A DNA stretch of 64,000 nucleotides from Pseudozobellia thermophila. GTDB lineage: Bacteria; Bacteroidota; Bacteroidia; Flavobacteriales; Flavobacteriaceae. Within the stretch, counting starts at the first letter, position 1. Each line of letters begins with the position of its first letter. Made by a program: the position numbers and the translations under genes. The DNA lies in the NCBI RefSeq assembly GCF_900141855.1, contig NZ_FQYU01000007.1, positions 124,001 through 188,000 on the forward strand, written 5' to 3'. Under the pieces are notes generated by a model. That model saw only the letters and a list, made by a program, of their open reading frames with translations, was not told the origin of the DNA and made no database searches. Positions 7,395-16,045 of this stretch are shown piece by piece.

Positions 7395-8641
7395 AACGTT
7401 CTACCGGGATCAAAGGGCGCGATATCCATCGACGTTTTTTTGCCGGTGATAAGCTCAGCAACCAATTTTCCGGTAGCAGGCCCCAAACTCCACCCCATCA
7501 TGGCATGGCCCGTGGCGAAGGTCAAGTTTTTGAACTTTTTCGATTTGCCGATATAGGGCAGGCCGTCCGGGGAAACCGGTCGAAGTCCGGTCCTAGCCAA
7601 TCCCTTTTCCTCTTCCGTTATGTCCACTTCGGGATAAAAGCGTTTCGCACCCGCCGCAATGGCGGCCACCCGCTCCTTCCTAACCACGGCATTGAGTCCG
7701 GAAAACTCCATGGTACCCGCAAATCGGGTAAAGCCGACCATGGGTGTTACCGCTATATTGGCTTCCATCAATATGGCCGGCAAGCCGATACCCGTGGGTC
7801 GCTTAACATTGATCCGGTAGCCCTTTCCACCCTGTAAGGGCAATTCCACATGTAACTTCTTGGCCAGATTACCGCTCCAAGACCCGGCGGAAAGTACCAG
7901 TTCATCTACCGAATAGGTATTTTTATCGGTCTTGATCTCGCTGATGCCCTGGGCACTGGCCACGATGTCCAAAACCTCTTCCTTCCTTTTTATCCGCACC
8001 CCTACTTCCTCGAGATAGCGGACCATTTTGGGCATAAACTGCGTCGGGGTCATATGTCCGTCGCATTCGTAATGAATGGCACCCTCGGCATCGATCTTTA
8101 CCTTTGGTTCAATGGCCTGCAATCGCCCTTTGTCAAGTTCCGACACTTCGAGACCCATATCTCCGGCCCTTCTTGCCACTTCCATTTCGTGATCGTACGA
8201 GGCCTTGGTCTTATAAAGCATAAGAAGCCCCTTGCGTTCCAATTGAAAAGTGCCCAGGTCCTTCGATTCCCTTATCTCGGTAAAGAGGTCCCTGCTCAGT
8301 AGGTTGATATCACGGATGACGGGAATAGCCTTTTCGACCTTTGCCTTGGTGGCCGATTTATGAAAGTACCATACCCACTTAAAGAACTCCGTATCCCATC
8401 GCGGTTTCATGTAAAACGGGCTCGCCGAATCGAACATCATCCTTATTCCCTTGGCAATGACCCCCGGTGATGCAAGGGGTATGATATGGCTGGGAGTAAT
8501 GTAACCTGCATTGACAAAAGAGGCCCCCGAAGTGATATCGGACTTATCTACTACGGTAACCCGGTGCCCTTCCTTCTGCAGAAAATACGCCGAGCTTAAA
8601 CCGATGATCCCGCCTCCGATAATTAATATGTTCTTACCCAA
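7391..8641 (-). CDS. FAD-dependent D-amino acid oxidoreductase, probable D-hydroxyproline dehydrogenase
   Basis: A 416-residue DAO-type flavoenzyme. It opens with the FAD dinucleotide motif IIGGGIIGLSSAYFL and VVDK, and has the C-terminal FAD loop GLRPVSPDGLPYIG with FATGHAMMGWSLGPATG. In the hydroxyproline pathway it would oxidise cis-4-hydroxy-D-proline to pyrroline-4-hydroxy-2-carboxylate. That substrate is inferred from the epimerase 11 bp upstream and the downstream-pathway genes in the same cluster. The start is TTG at 8641: a TAA lies three codons upstream, and no ATG precedes the FAD motif. It is last in the operon and shares the CTAG stop with the convergent VOC gene. Confidence 0.9.
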   Translation of the reverse strand: MGKNILIIGGGIIGLSSAYFLQKEGHRVTVVDKSDITSGASFVNAGYITPSHIIPLASPGVIAKGIRMMFDSASPFYMKPRWDTEFFKWVWYFHKSATKAKVEKAIPVIRDINLLSRDLFTEIRESKDLGTFQLERKGLLMLYKTKASYDHEMEVARRAGDMGLEVSELDKGRLQAIEPKVKIDAEGAIHYECDGHMTPTQFMPKMVRYLEEVGVRIKRKEEVLDIVASAQGISEIKTDKNTYSVDELVLSAGSWSGNLAKKLHVELPLQGGKGYRINVKRPTGIGLPAILMEANIAVTPMVGFTRFAGTMEFSGLNAVVRKERVAAIAAGAKRFYPEVDITEEEKGLARTGLRPVSPDGLPYIGKSKKFKNLTFATGHAMMGWSLGPATGKLVAELITGKKTSMDIAPFDPGRTF

Positions 8642-8652
8642 TGCTTCTTAGT

Positions 8653-9660
8653 TTAAATTACCTGGAACCCGTGTGCGTAGGGATCTTCATCGTCTATGCT
8701 TATCGTATTGTGTCCATAAATTTTGGCCCAGCCTTGAATACTGGGGTAGATTGCCTCTATGTTCCCTAGGCTGGTTTCTTTTTCGATCCGGCCGATAAAC
8801 TGCGAACCGATGTAGCTTTCATGAACAAACGCTTCGCCTACCTTCAATCGTCCCTTTGCGTGCCACTGTGCCATTCGGGCCGAGGTGCCCGTTCCGCAGG
8901 GAGATCGGTCAATGGCCTTATCGCCATAGAATACCGCATTTCTTGCCGTGGCCCGGGGCGAAATGGTCTTGCCGGTCCATAAGATATGGCTGACACCGTT
9001 TATGGTCGTATCTTCGGGATGAACGAAGTGACCCTCGTATTTTCGGTTTATCCTCTCCCTAAGGTCTTGACTGAACTGGATCAATTGACTTGCCGAAAAC
9101 TCCTCCAATCCCTTAAAATGGGGTTGGGAATCGACGATGGCATAGAAGTTACCGCCATAGGCCACATCAAAAACGAGTTCGCCCAAGTAGGCACTATCGG
9201 CGGTGAGTTCCGACGCCGCCAAAAACGATTTGACATTGGTAAGTTTCACCCATTCTACCTGCTTGCCCGACATCTTATAATCGATTTCGACCAGGCCGGC
9301 CGGTGCCTCCATTCGAATCTTGCCCGGGGTTTTGGGCACGATCAATCCTTCCTCGATACCGATGGTAATCGAACCGATGGTCCCATGTCCGCACATGGGC
9401 AGGCAGCCACTGGTCTCAATAAAAAGAATGGCCAAGTCGTTTTGGGGGTCGCTCGGCGGATAGAACATGCTGCCACTCATCATGTCGTGGCCCCGGGGCT
9501 CGAACATCAAGCCCTTTCTGATCCAATCGAATTCCCTTAAAAAGTGTTGCCTTTTTTCGCTCATATTGGCACCTATGAGTTCGGGGGCTCCCTCTGCCAC
9601 CACCCTGACCGGATTACCGCAGGTATGGGCATCGATACACTTGAAGATAGATTTTGCCAT
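8653..9660 (-). CDS. 4-hydroxyproline 2-epimerase (proline racemase family)
   Basis: A 335-residue proline-racemase-fold enzyme. Both catalytic cysteines are present: Cys90 in LPMCGHGTIG and Cys255 in DRSPCGTGTS. Two cysteines mark epimerases/racemases; the trans-3-hydroxyproline dehydratases of the same fold replace the first with Thr or Ser. It would invert C2 of trans-4-hydroxy-L-proline to cis-4-hydroxy-D-proline. The choice of hydroxyproline over proline rests on the neighbours (flavin oxidase, DHDPS-like deaminase, semialdehyde dehydrogenase). No signal peptide, so cytoplasmic. It lies 11 bp before the oxidoreductase start and 23 bp after the dehydrogenase stop. Confidence 0.92.
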   Translation of the reverse strand: MAKSIFKCIDAHTCGNPVRVVAEGAPELIGANMSEKRQHFLREFDWIRKGLMFEPRGHDMMSGSMFYPPSDPQNDLAILFIETSGCLPMCGHGTIGSITIGIEEGLIVPKTPGKIRMEAPAGLVEIDYKMSGKQVEWVKLTNVKSFLAASELTADSAYLGELVFDVAYGGNFYAIVDSQPHFKGLEEFSASQLIQFSQDLRERINRKYEGHFVHPEDTTINGVSHILWTGKTISPRATARNAVFYGDKAIDRSPCGTGTSARMAQWHAKGRLKVGEAFVHESYIGSQFIGRIEKETSLGNIEAIYPSIQGWAKIYGHNTISIDDEDPYAHGFQVI

Positions 9661-9683
9661 TCGCGCTAAAGTTCTTTGGAAGA

Positions 9684-11270
9684 TCAGCCCACCTTTGCCC
9701 GGGTATGCTCACCGTCGAGTATTCGCATTATATTCAAGGGATTATCGTCCTTTAGGGCCTCGGGCAAAAACTCCCGTGGCCAATTTTGGAAGGAAACCGG
9801 CCTTACCCATCGCTTAATCGCGGAAGTACCTACCGAAGTAAACCGACTGTCGGTACTTGCGGGAAAGGGCCCACCATGGTGCATGGAAGGGCAAACCTCG
9901 ACCCCTGTGGGCACCCCGTTAAAGATGATTCGACCCACCCTGCCCTGCAAGGCATCGATGGTTTTCGAAAACGTCTTGAATTCGGACGGTTCCCCAAGAA
10001 CCGTCCCTGTAAGCTGACCTTCGAGCTGCTCGATTACCGCGGTCAGCTCCCCGGCGTCGGCACATTTTACAACGACCGAAAACGGACCGAACACCTCTTC
10101 GTGGAGCTTGGGGTTTTTCATAAAGTCTTCCCCGTTTACGGTAAGCACCTTTTGCTTTCCGTAATTTGGAGCGCTATCGGCCTCATAGGAGGCCACGACA
10201 TGCACTCCCTCCTGTTGTGAAAGTGCCTTCTTTCCTTTTTCATAATTCTCGTGGATATTGGGGTGCAGCATACAGGTGGGTGCCAATTTTTCGATTTCGT
10301 CCCCAAGGGTATTTACGAACTTATCGAATGACGTACTCCCGATGCCCAATATTAGTCCTGGATTGGTACAAAACTGTCCCGCTCCCAAGGTGATGGATCC
10401 GGCGTATTTGGCCGCCCAATCGGCGCCTTTCCCCGAAAGGGCCGAGGGAAGGGCCACCACCGGGTTGATGCTTCCCATTTCGGCGAAGACCGGAATAGGT
10501 TCCTTGCGCTCCGAGGCCAATTTATAAAGGGCGGTCCCCCCTTTTATGCTTCCGGTAAAGCCCACCCCCTTGATTTCGGGGTGTAGCACCAATTGTTTGC
10601 CGACCTCGATACCGCTACTGTTCAAATTCGAAAAAACGCCATCGGGCATACCCGTTGCCCGGGCAGCCTTAACGATGGCCGAGGCAACGAGCTCTCCTGT
10701 GGCCGCATGCATCGGGTGACTCTTTACGATTACCGGACAACCCGCGGCAAGGGCACTGGCCGTATCGCCCCCGGCGGTTGAAAATGCCAAAGGGAAATTA
10801 CTGGAACCAAAAACGGCGATGGGGCCCATTGGCACCAACATTTTACGTATGTCTATCTTAGGAAGGGGTTTCCGATCCGGTTGGGCCGTATCGATCGTAG
10901 CCTCTACCCACGAACCCTCTTCCAACAGGGTGGCAAAGGCCTTCAGCTGGCCCATGGTCCGCCCCCGTTCCCCCATGGCCCTTCCCTCGGGCAAACCCGA
11001 TTCCTTGGTATAGGTGGCTATCAGTTCATCGCCAAGGGCCTCGATTTCTTCGGCTATGGCCCTCAAAAACTTCGCCTTTTGCTTACCCGAAAAGTTTTTG
11101 TACTCCAAAAAGGCCGCCGCCGCTTTTTTAGCGGCCCCATCGATTTCATCAGCGGTCGCTTCGTAAAACCGCCATTCGGTGGCCGAATTCGATTTGGGGT
11201 CAAAGGTTGCATAGGTCGCCTCCCCTTTTGCCGACAGCCCATATCCTACATAATTCTTTCCTGTAATCAT
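9684..11270 (-). CDS. 2,5-dioxovalerate (alpha-ketoglutarate semialdehyde) dehydrogenase
   Basis: A 528-residue NAD(P)-dependent aldehyde dehydrogenase. It shows VFGSSNFPLAFSTAGGDTAS, the cofactor-side VIVKSHPMHA, the Rossmann GFTGSIKGG, the general-base FAEMGSINPV (Glu) and the nucleophile in GAGQFCTNPG (Cys). Replacement of the usual LGGK/N block by FAEMGSINP, and the length above 500, are typical of ketoglutarate semialdehyde dehydrogenases. It performs the last step of hydroxyproline breakdown, giving 2-oxoglutarate. The gene is 152 bp downstream of the DHDPS-like gene, and this gap holds a direct repeat, so it may have a second promoter. It heads the three-gene run with the epimerase and oxidase. 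Confidence 0.92.
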   Translation of the reverse strand: MITGKNYVGYGLSAKGEATYATFDPKSNSATEWRFYEATADEIDGAAKKAAAAFLEYKNFSGKQKAKFLRAIAEEIEALGDELIATYTKESGLPEGRAMGERGRTMGQLKAFATLLEEGSWVEATIDTAQPDRKPLPKIDIRKMLVPMGPIAVFGSSNFPLAFSTAGGDTASALAAGCPVIVKSHPMHAATGELVASAIVKAARATGMPDGVFSNLNSSGIEVGKQLVLHPEIKGVGFTGSIKGGTALYKLASERKEPIPVFAEMGSINPVVALPSALSGKGADWAAKYAGSITLGAGQFCTNPGLILGIGSTSFDKFVNTLGDEIEKLAPTCMLHPNIHENYEKGKKALSQQEGVHVVASYEADSAPNYGKQKVLTVNGEDFMKNPKLHEEVFGPFSVVVKCADAGELTAVIEQLEGQLTGTVLGEPSEFKTFSKTIDALQGRVGRIIFNGVPTGVEVCPSMHHGGPFPASTDSRFTSVGTSAIKRWVRPVSFQNWPREFLPEALKDDNPLNIMRILDGEHTRAKVG

Positions 11271-11303
11271 TTGTTCCGTATTTGAGGTTTATAGTATTCC
11301 GTC

Positions 11304-11340
11304 GAAATCTAGCATATTTGGGGTTGAAAATCAAGCATAT
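11304..11340 (-). repeat. Tandem 14-bp near-direct repeat upstream of the semialdehyde dehydrogenase
   Basis: GAAATCTAGCATAT (11304-11317) and AAAATCAAGCATAT (11327-11340) match at 12 of 14 positions with 23 bp start to start, about two helical turns. They lie 34-70 bp upstream of the dehydrogenase ATG. Such spacing suits an AraC-type activator site, but no regulator gene is nearby and binding is only inferred. Confidence 0.45.
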
Positions 11341-11422
11341 CGGGTACAAATGTACAGGGACTTCCCTCTCCTTTACCATCGCCCAAATTTCAAGCACACC
11401 TACGGCAAGTCCCTTGTGCCCT

Positions 11423-12364
11423 TTACAATGCGCCTTGTTGGGACAAGTCCCTAAGGTTTTTATAATCAGGAAGTTTCGGCCGGGTGCGCAGGCCCTCTTC
11501 GATAACTTTTAGAACGCGCTCACGCTCAGCCCCTTGCAGGGGCAACCTCGGCCTTCGTACATTTTCGGTTCCGATGCCCGTAGCAACCTCGGCCAACTTA
11601 ATGTTCTGTACCAGTTGCGGACTGATATCCAATTCCAACAAGGGCAGGAACCATCTGTAGATTTCGGTGGCCTGTTTTGTATACCCCGCCTTGGCCAACT
11701 CGTAAATGGCCACTGTTTCGGCCGGAAAGGCACAAACCAGACCGGCGACCCAACCATCGGCCCCTATCAAAAGACTTTCCAAGGCCAATGGGTCGACACC
11801 CGTCAGTATTTTCAGGTCGTCGCCGAAGCGATTTCGCAACCTACCTATATTGATGATGTCGCGCGTAGATTCCTTGACCGCCCCAATATTTCCCATCTTC
11901 ATAAGTTCTTCGAACATGTCGACGGTTACCTCGATCTTGTAATCGACCGGATTATTGTAAATCATGATGGGCAAATCGGTACTTTGGGCAATCTCCTTAA
12001 AGTAGGTCACCGTTTCGAGGTCGGTAGACTTATAGCGCATGGGAGGCAAGACCATTAGGCCATCGGCCCCACTTTCCTTTGCCTCTTCGGCGGCAGCTAT
12101 GGCCTCCTTGGTCGCTTGTTCGGCAATGGTCATGACCACGGGGATTTTTCCGTTGGCGATCTTGACGGTTTCCTTGATCAGTATCTTCTTTTCTTCCCGG
12201 GTCAAGGTGCTCGCCTCGCCCAAGGAACCGCCCAATACAATACCATGTACACCGGCATCGATTTGGGCCGTAATATTTTTGGCAAAGGCATCGATATCAA
12301 GCCTGTCGTCGTCGGTAAACTTGGTAGTAACCGCGGGCATAACCCCTTTCCATTCGAATTCCAT
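11423..12364 (-). CDS. DHDPS/NAL-family protein, probable pyrroline-4-hydroxy-2-carboxylate deaminase
   Basis: A 313-residue class I aldolase-fold enzyme of the dihydrodipicolinate synthase family. The Schiff-base lysine is Lys164 in GAVKEST, with the proton-relay Tyr136 in IMIYNNP and a carboxylate-binding loop GGSLGE (about 45-50) in place of the GTTGE of DapA. The variant loop and the hydroxyproline neighbours point to deamination of pyrroline-4-hydroxy-2-carboxylate to 2-oxoglutarate semialdehyde, not lysine synthesis. Related sugar-acid aldolases/dehydratases remain possible from sequence alone. First gene of the cluster; a minus-strand TAATTTTG element lies about 27 bp upstream of its ATG. 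Confidence 0.88.
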   Translation of the reverse strand: MEFEWKGVMPAVTTKFTDDDRLDIDAFAKNITAQIDAGVHGIVLGGSLGEASTLTREEKKILIKETVKIANGKIPVVMTIAEQATKEAIAAAEEAKESGADGLMVLPPMRYKSTDLETVTYFKEIAQSTDLPIMIYNNPVDYKIEVTVDMFEELMKMGNIGAVKESTRDIINIGRLRNRFGDDLKILTGVDPLALESLLIGADGWVAGLVCAFPAETVAIYELAKAGYTKQATEIYRWFLPLLELDISPQLVQNIKLAEVATGIGTENVRRPRLPLQGAERERVLKVIEEGLRTRPKLPDYKNLRDLSQQGAL

Positions 12365-12391
12365 AGCGATCTGTTTAATTATTTGCTCTCA

Positions 12392-12399
12392 CAAAATTA
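12392..12399 (-). promoter_or_regulatory. Candidate -7 element (TAATTTTG) of the hydroxyproline operon
   Basis: The minus-strand TAATTTTG matches TAnnTTTG and lies 27 bp before the DHDPS-like ATG. The nearest TTG upstream is only 13 bp away, so the -33 element is not convincing. Confidence 0.45.
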
Positions 12400-12525
12400 G
12401 GGGCATTATATTCAATTCCATAGGTTATTTTTAGCCCAAATTGATACTATATAAACCAATATTCGGGTCGGATCGGACTTGGGTAGCAGTTATCGGACAG
12501 GGACATGGCCCCTTGGTACCATCGT

Positions 12526-13710
12526 TCAGTGCCCAAGTACACCGAACTTGTAAACGCAATTGGAACTATAGGTTTCTCCCGGGTCCAATCGCGTACTCGG
12601 AAAATCGGGTTGATTGGGCGAATCGGGAAAATGTTGGGTCTCCAGGCAAAAGGACCCCCTGAACACATAGGGTTTTCCGCTTTTTCCGATATCGGCCCCC
12701 GTCAAAAAGTTGCCCCCGTAAAACTGAACCCCGGGTTCATCGGTAAAAACCTCCAAAGTGCGACCGCTGGACGGCTCAACCACCCGGGCGGCCAACACGA
12801 GCCCGTCTTCGTTCAAGGGCGTTTTGTTCAATACAAAATTGTGGTCATACCCGTTGCCGTATTTCAACTGCTCGTCCTCTACATTTAAATCTTTTCCAAT
12901 CGCCTTCGGATGTGTAAAATCGAAGGGCGTACCGGCCACCCTTGCAATTTCACCGGTAGGAATCAACCCACTGTCAACAGGGGTATAGCTATCGGCATTC
13001 AACATCAAGACATGATCGTTTACCGTGCCGTTGCCCTCCCCTTTTAAATTAAAGAACGAATGATGGGTCAGGTTCACATACGTCGGTTTATCGGTAGAGG
13101 CCCGATAATTGATCTTGAGTTCGTTATCATCGGTAAGGGTATAGGTCACTGTTACGTTCAGGTTTCCGGGGTAACCTTCTTCCATGTCGGGGGACGTCCT
13201 GCTAAACACTATTTCCCTGTCGTTAGCCCTATCGACGTTCCACACCACGCTTTCGAAACCTTTTATACCTCCATGAAGGTGGTTTTCATTGTTGTTGATG
13301 GCCAGGTCGTACTCCTTGCCATCGATGGTAAACTTGCCTTTGGCAATACGGTTGCCGTACCGACCGATGGTCGCCCCGTAGTAATTCTTTTTGGCCAAAT
13401 AATTTTTTAGGTCCGGAAAACCCAATACGATGTCCTCGAAATTTCCATTTTTATCCGGTACATGCAAGGATATAAGTCGCTGCCCATAGTTGGTCAGGGC
13501 CACTTCGATGCCGTTTTTGTTTTTTAGGGTATATAGATTAACGGAATCGCCATCTATTACCGTTTCAAAATTTTTGACGTTTATATGCTTTGAAAGTTTA
13601 CTTTCCTGTTTTTTCATGGGAATGTCTGCCATCTTTTCCTTTTTCTGTTTACAAGCTACCAAACTTGCCCCCAAGAAGCAGGCAAGCACTACAATTTTTG
13701 AGATTTTCAT
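12526..13710 (-). CDS. Aldose 1-epimerase lipoprotein (GalM-like)
   Basis: A 394-residue mutarotase that interconverts alpha and beta anomers of aldoses. It carries a lipoprotein signal (lipobox SLVAC, Cys at about 20), so it is anchored in the cell envelope, unlike cytosolic enterobacterial GalM. Catalytic landmarks are present: ENHLHGG with the first His, YVNLTHHSFFNLKG with the second His, and EPGVQFYGGNF with the base Glu. Length of the mature part fits the family (about 350-370). It is monocistronic: the hydroxyproline operon starts 161 bp downstream, and the M28 peptidase is divergent. Extracytoplasmic placement suggests it conditions sugars before uptake. Confidence 0.9.
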   Translation of the reverse strand: MKISKIVVLACFLGASLVACKQKKEKMADIPMKKQESKLSKHINVKNFETVIDGDSVNLYTLKNKNGIEVALTNYGQRLISLHVPDKNGNFEDIVLGFPDLKNYLAKKNYYGATIGRYGNRIAKGKFTIDGKEYDLAINNNENHLHGGIKGFESVVWNVDRANDREIVFSRTSPDMEEGYPGNLNVTVTYTLTDDNELKINYRASTDKPTYVNLTHHSFFNLKGEGNGTVNDHVLMLNADSYTPVDSGLIPTGEIARVAGTPFDFTHPKAIGKDLNVEDEQLKYGNGYDHNFVLNKTPLNEDGLVLAARVVEPSSGRTLEVFTDEPGVQFYGGNFLTGADIGKSGKPYVFRGSFCLETQHFPDSPNQPDFPSTRLDPGETYSSNCVYKFGVLGH

Positions 13711-13826
13711 TTTGTGTATGGGTCTAGGGTATAGGTTTCGTTAAGATCGTCAAGTTACCAAAAATCCTAAAAAGGAGCACCACTTAATTGATTTTCCCCA
13801 TCCCGATATATTCTATTTCTTTTCCT

Positions 13827-13834
13827 TATTTTTG
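13827..13834 (+). promoter_or_regulatory. Candidate -7 element (TATTTTTG) of the M28 peptidase
   Basis: TATTTTTG matches TAnnTTTG, 99 bp before the chosen ATG. An in-frame start codon at 13832 falls inside this element, which supports the downstream start. Confidence 0.45.
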
Positions 13835-13933
13835 AAGAATTTTGACACGACCATTAACAGTTATTTACACGATACGACAAACTCTTTCCTTGAGAAAGAA
13901 CGTCTCCGGACCGCACGTAAAAAGATTAAGATC

Positions 13934-15496
13934 ATGAAAAAAACAGTTGTACTGGCCATTGGATTGGTCATGGCCTGCAATTCTTCCCAAAAAACGGCTT
14001 CTACCAACAATGAAATCGTCGAAACGCAACAGAATCCCGAAATGTTTGCCAAGACCATTACCGAGGCAGATTTAAAGGAGCATCTGTATATCTATGCCTC
14101 GGATGATTTTGAGGGAAGGGAAACGGGAGAACCCGGACAGAAAAAGGCCGTTGAATACCTAAAGTCCCAATATGAAAACCTAGGGATACCTGCTGCCAAA
14201 GAAGACGGTGACTATTTTCAAAACGTGCCCTTGGAAGTTAGCCAATTGCCAAGTGGGTCGATTACCATAAATGGGGTGAACTACCCACTTGGAACCGATT
14301 TTTTGACGTTTTCGGAAGGACAGGGGGAATTCGAGGATATGATATATGCCGGATACGGAATAGAGACCGACAAATATTCGGATTACAAAAATATAGACGT
14401 GGAAGGCAAAATAATACTTGTCAAGGCCGGTGAACCCGTAGATGCCAATGGCAATTACATCATCTCGGGATCTTCAAAAAAATCGGTATGGAGCAATATG
14501 TCCGAATCGATGGGCAAGCGAATGGAACTCGCTTCGAGCAAAGGGGCCAAGGGTATGTTCTATTACGACGAAAACAACTTTCCCCGTCTTAAAGGCCGTT
14601 TCGATTGGATGAAAAACAATGAAAACCGTAGAATGGAGCTTTCGACCGATGGCTCCGACGGTTTTTTCACCTTTTGGATCAACTCAAAACTGGCCAAGGC
14701 CTTGGTGCCCAAAATCGATACGGAGGCCAAATCGCAAAAAATTGCCACCCCGATAAAAATCGACGTAAGGAGCCAAAACAACGAAGTGGTTTCAGAGAAC
14801 GTCGTTGCGTTCATCAAGGGTTCTGAAAAACCCGAGGAATATGTGGTCCTATCTTCCCATTTAGACCATATCGGTATCTCGGCCGATGGCGAGATAAACA
14901 ATGGGGCCGACGACGATGGGTCGGGAACCGTGGCCCTGCTCGAAATAGCACAGGCCTTTAAGCTAGCGGCCGACCAGGGCCAAGGTCCGAAAAGGTCCAT
15001 AGTATTTCTACACGTTACCGGTGAAGAAAAAGGGCTATTGGGCTCAAGGTATTATACCGATGTAGAGCCCATTTTTCCCCTTGAGCAAACCGTTGCCAAC
15101 CTCAATATCGATATGATCGGGAGAATCGACCCCAAACGGACGGGCGAACGCAACTACATCTATCTCATCGGTTCCGATAAATTAAGCACCGATTTGCACG
15201 ACCTTTCCGAAGAGGTCAACCGTAAGTATACGAATATTGAGCTCGATTATACCTTTAATGACGAGAACGATCCCAATCGTTTCTACTACCGCAGCGATCA
15301 TTACAATTTTGCCAAGAACAACATTCCTATTATATTCTATTTTAACGGTACCCACGAAGATTACCACAGACCAGGCGATACCCCTGACAAAATCAACTAT
15401 GATCTTTTGGAGAACCGCACACGGCTGGTCTTCCATACGGCTTGGGAGGTCGCCAATAGAGACCAACGCATAATTGTCGACAAGGTTCAGGAATAA
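13934..15496 (+). CDS. M28 family zinc metallopeptidase lipoprotein
   Basis: A 520-residue exported aminopeptidase-type protein. The lipobox LVMAC puts the lipidated Cys at 15. The di-zinc centre is complete: His/Asp in SSHLDHIG, Asp in NNGADDDGSGT, catalytic Glu pair in VTGEEKGLLGS, Asp in NIDMIGRID and the last His in HEDYHRPGDT. A PA-like insertion precedes the catalytic domain (about 150-290). It would trim N-terminal residues from peptides in the periplasm or at the outer membrane. ATG at 13934 is chosen because the lipoprotein signal begins there. The unit is monocistronic and ends in a strong terminator at 15530-15562. Confidence 0.92.
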   Translation: MKKTVVLAIGLVMACNSSQKTASTNNEIVETQQNPEMFAKTITEADLKEHLYIYASDDFEGRETGEPGQKKAVEYLKSQYENLGIPAAKEDGDYFQNVPLEVSQLPSGSITINGVNYPLGTDFLTFSEGQGEFEDMIYAGYGIETDKYSDYKNIDVEGKIILVKAGEPVDANGNYIISGSSKKSVWSNMSESMGKRMELASSKGAKGMFYYDENNFPRLKGRFDWMKNNENRRMELSTDGSDGFFTFWINSKLAKALVPKIDTEAKSQKIATPIKIDVRSQNNEVVSENVVAFIKGSEKPEEYVVLSSHLDHIGISADGEINNGADDDGSGTVALLEIAQAFKLAADQGQGPKRSIVFLHVTGEEKGLLGSRYYTDVEPIFPLEQTVANLNIDMIGRIDPKRTGERNYIYLIGSDKLSTDLHDLSEEVNRKYTNIELDYTFNDENDPNRFYYRSDHYNFAKNNIPIIFYFNGTHEDYHRPGDTPDKINYDLLENRTRLVFHTAWEVANRDQRIIVDKVQE

Positions 15497-15529
15497 AGTA
15501 CTAAAAAAGCGCAGACCTACCGATTGATA

Positions 15530-15562
15530 AAGGCCCTGTCCATTGACGATAGGGCCTTTTTT
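15530..15562 (+). terminator. Terminator after the M28 peptidase
   Basis: The stem AAAGGCCCT-GTC pairs with GAT-AGGGCCTTT around a short loop and is followed by a T run (seven T in all). It lies 34 bp after the peptidase stop. Confidence 0.85.
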
Positions 15563-15607
15563 TGATTCCCGCTACGGTTCGGTTTCGTAAATAAAAGGCA
15601 TCAAATG

Positions 15608-15638
15608 AAAACGTCCCGCCGATGGGCGGGACGTTTTT
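15608..15638 (-). terminator. Terminator after tRNA-His
   Basis: A perfect 13-bp stem, AAAACGTCCCGCC with its complement, encloses a GATG loop. The minus-strand side ends TTTTCATTT about 10 bp beyond the tRNA 3' end. T and A tracts on both flanks make it potentially bidirectional. Confidence 0.85.
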
Positions 15639-15647
15639 ACAATAATG

Positions 15648-15722
15648 GGTGGAAGACCGGGGTCGAACCGGCGACCTCTTGAACCACAATCAAGCGCTCT
15701 AACCAGCTGAGCTACAACCACC
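15648..15722 (-). tRNA. tRNA-His (GTG)
   Basis: Read on the minus strand, the cloverleaf has D stem GCTC/GAGC, anticodon stem CTTGA/TCAAG with anticodon GTG in loop TTGTGGT, variable loop AGGTC, and T arm GCCGG-TTCGACC-CCGGT. The extra G-1 (15722) facing C73 that defines tRNA-His is encoded. In the acceptor stem GTGGTTG faces CTTCCAC, leaving U5-U68 and U6-U67 unpaired. A complete CCA end is not encoded (the sequence continues C-A-T). It is followed by a strong terminator. Confidence 0.93.
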
Positions 15723-16045
15723 ATTTTACCTTGCAAACCCGACCTGCCGTTTTTTGACAGTGCAGGCAACCACAATGGAATCGAAATCGCCTCCCTCGGT
15801 TTGCAAGCGGTGGCAAAGGTAATTTTTTTTGAACAATCTTTCAAAATAAAAACGCCGATATTTTTTATCGCGGTGACAAGTACGTATTTGTAAGTATTGT
15901 ATGACCTATTAACTTCCTGTCAATCAAAAACATCGACGAAATACATATATAACATGACAAAACACACATTTTTTGGCGTTTCACAACAATTATTTAGAAA
16001 CAAGCCCTATCTGCCTTTAAATTAGTCGAAAATAAGGGCCAAATT

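Noticed and set aside
8653-9660. trans-3-hydroxyproline dehydratase as the identity of the racemase-fold enzyme
   Set aside because: Both catalytic cysteines are present; the dehydratases replace the first.
13832-13933. Upstream N-terminal extension of the M28 peptidase
   Set aside because: It would begin inside the -7 element and delay the lipoprotein signal by 34 residues.
15572-15844. Minus-strand open frame containing VAQLVRALDCGSRGRRFDPG
   Set aside because: This is the well-known spurious translation of a tRNA-His gene, and the region is fully explained by the tRNA and terminator.
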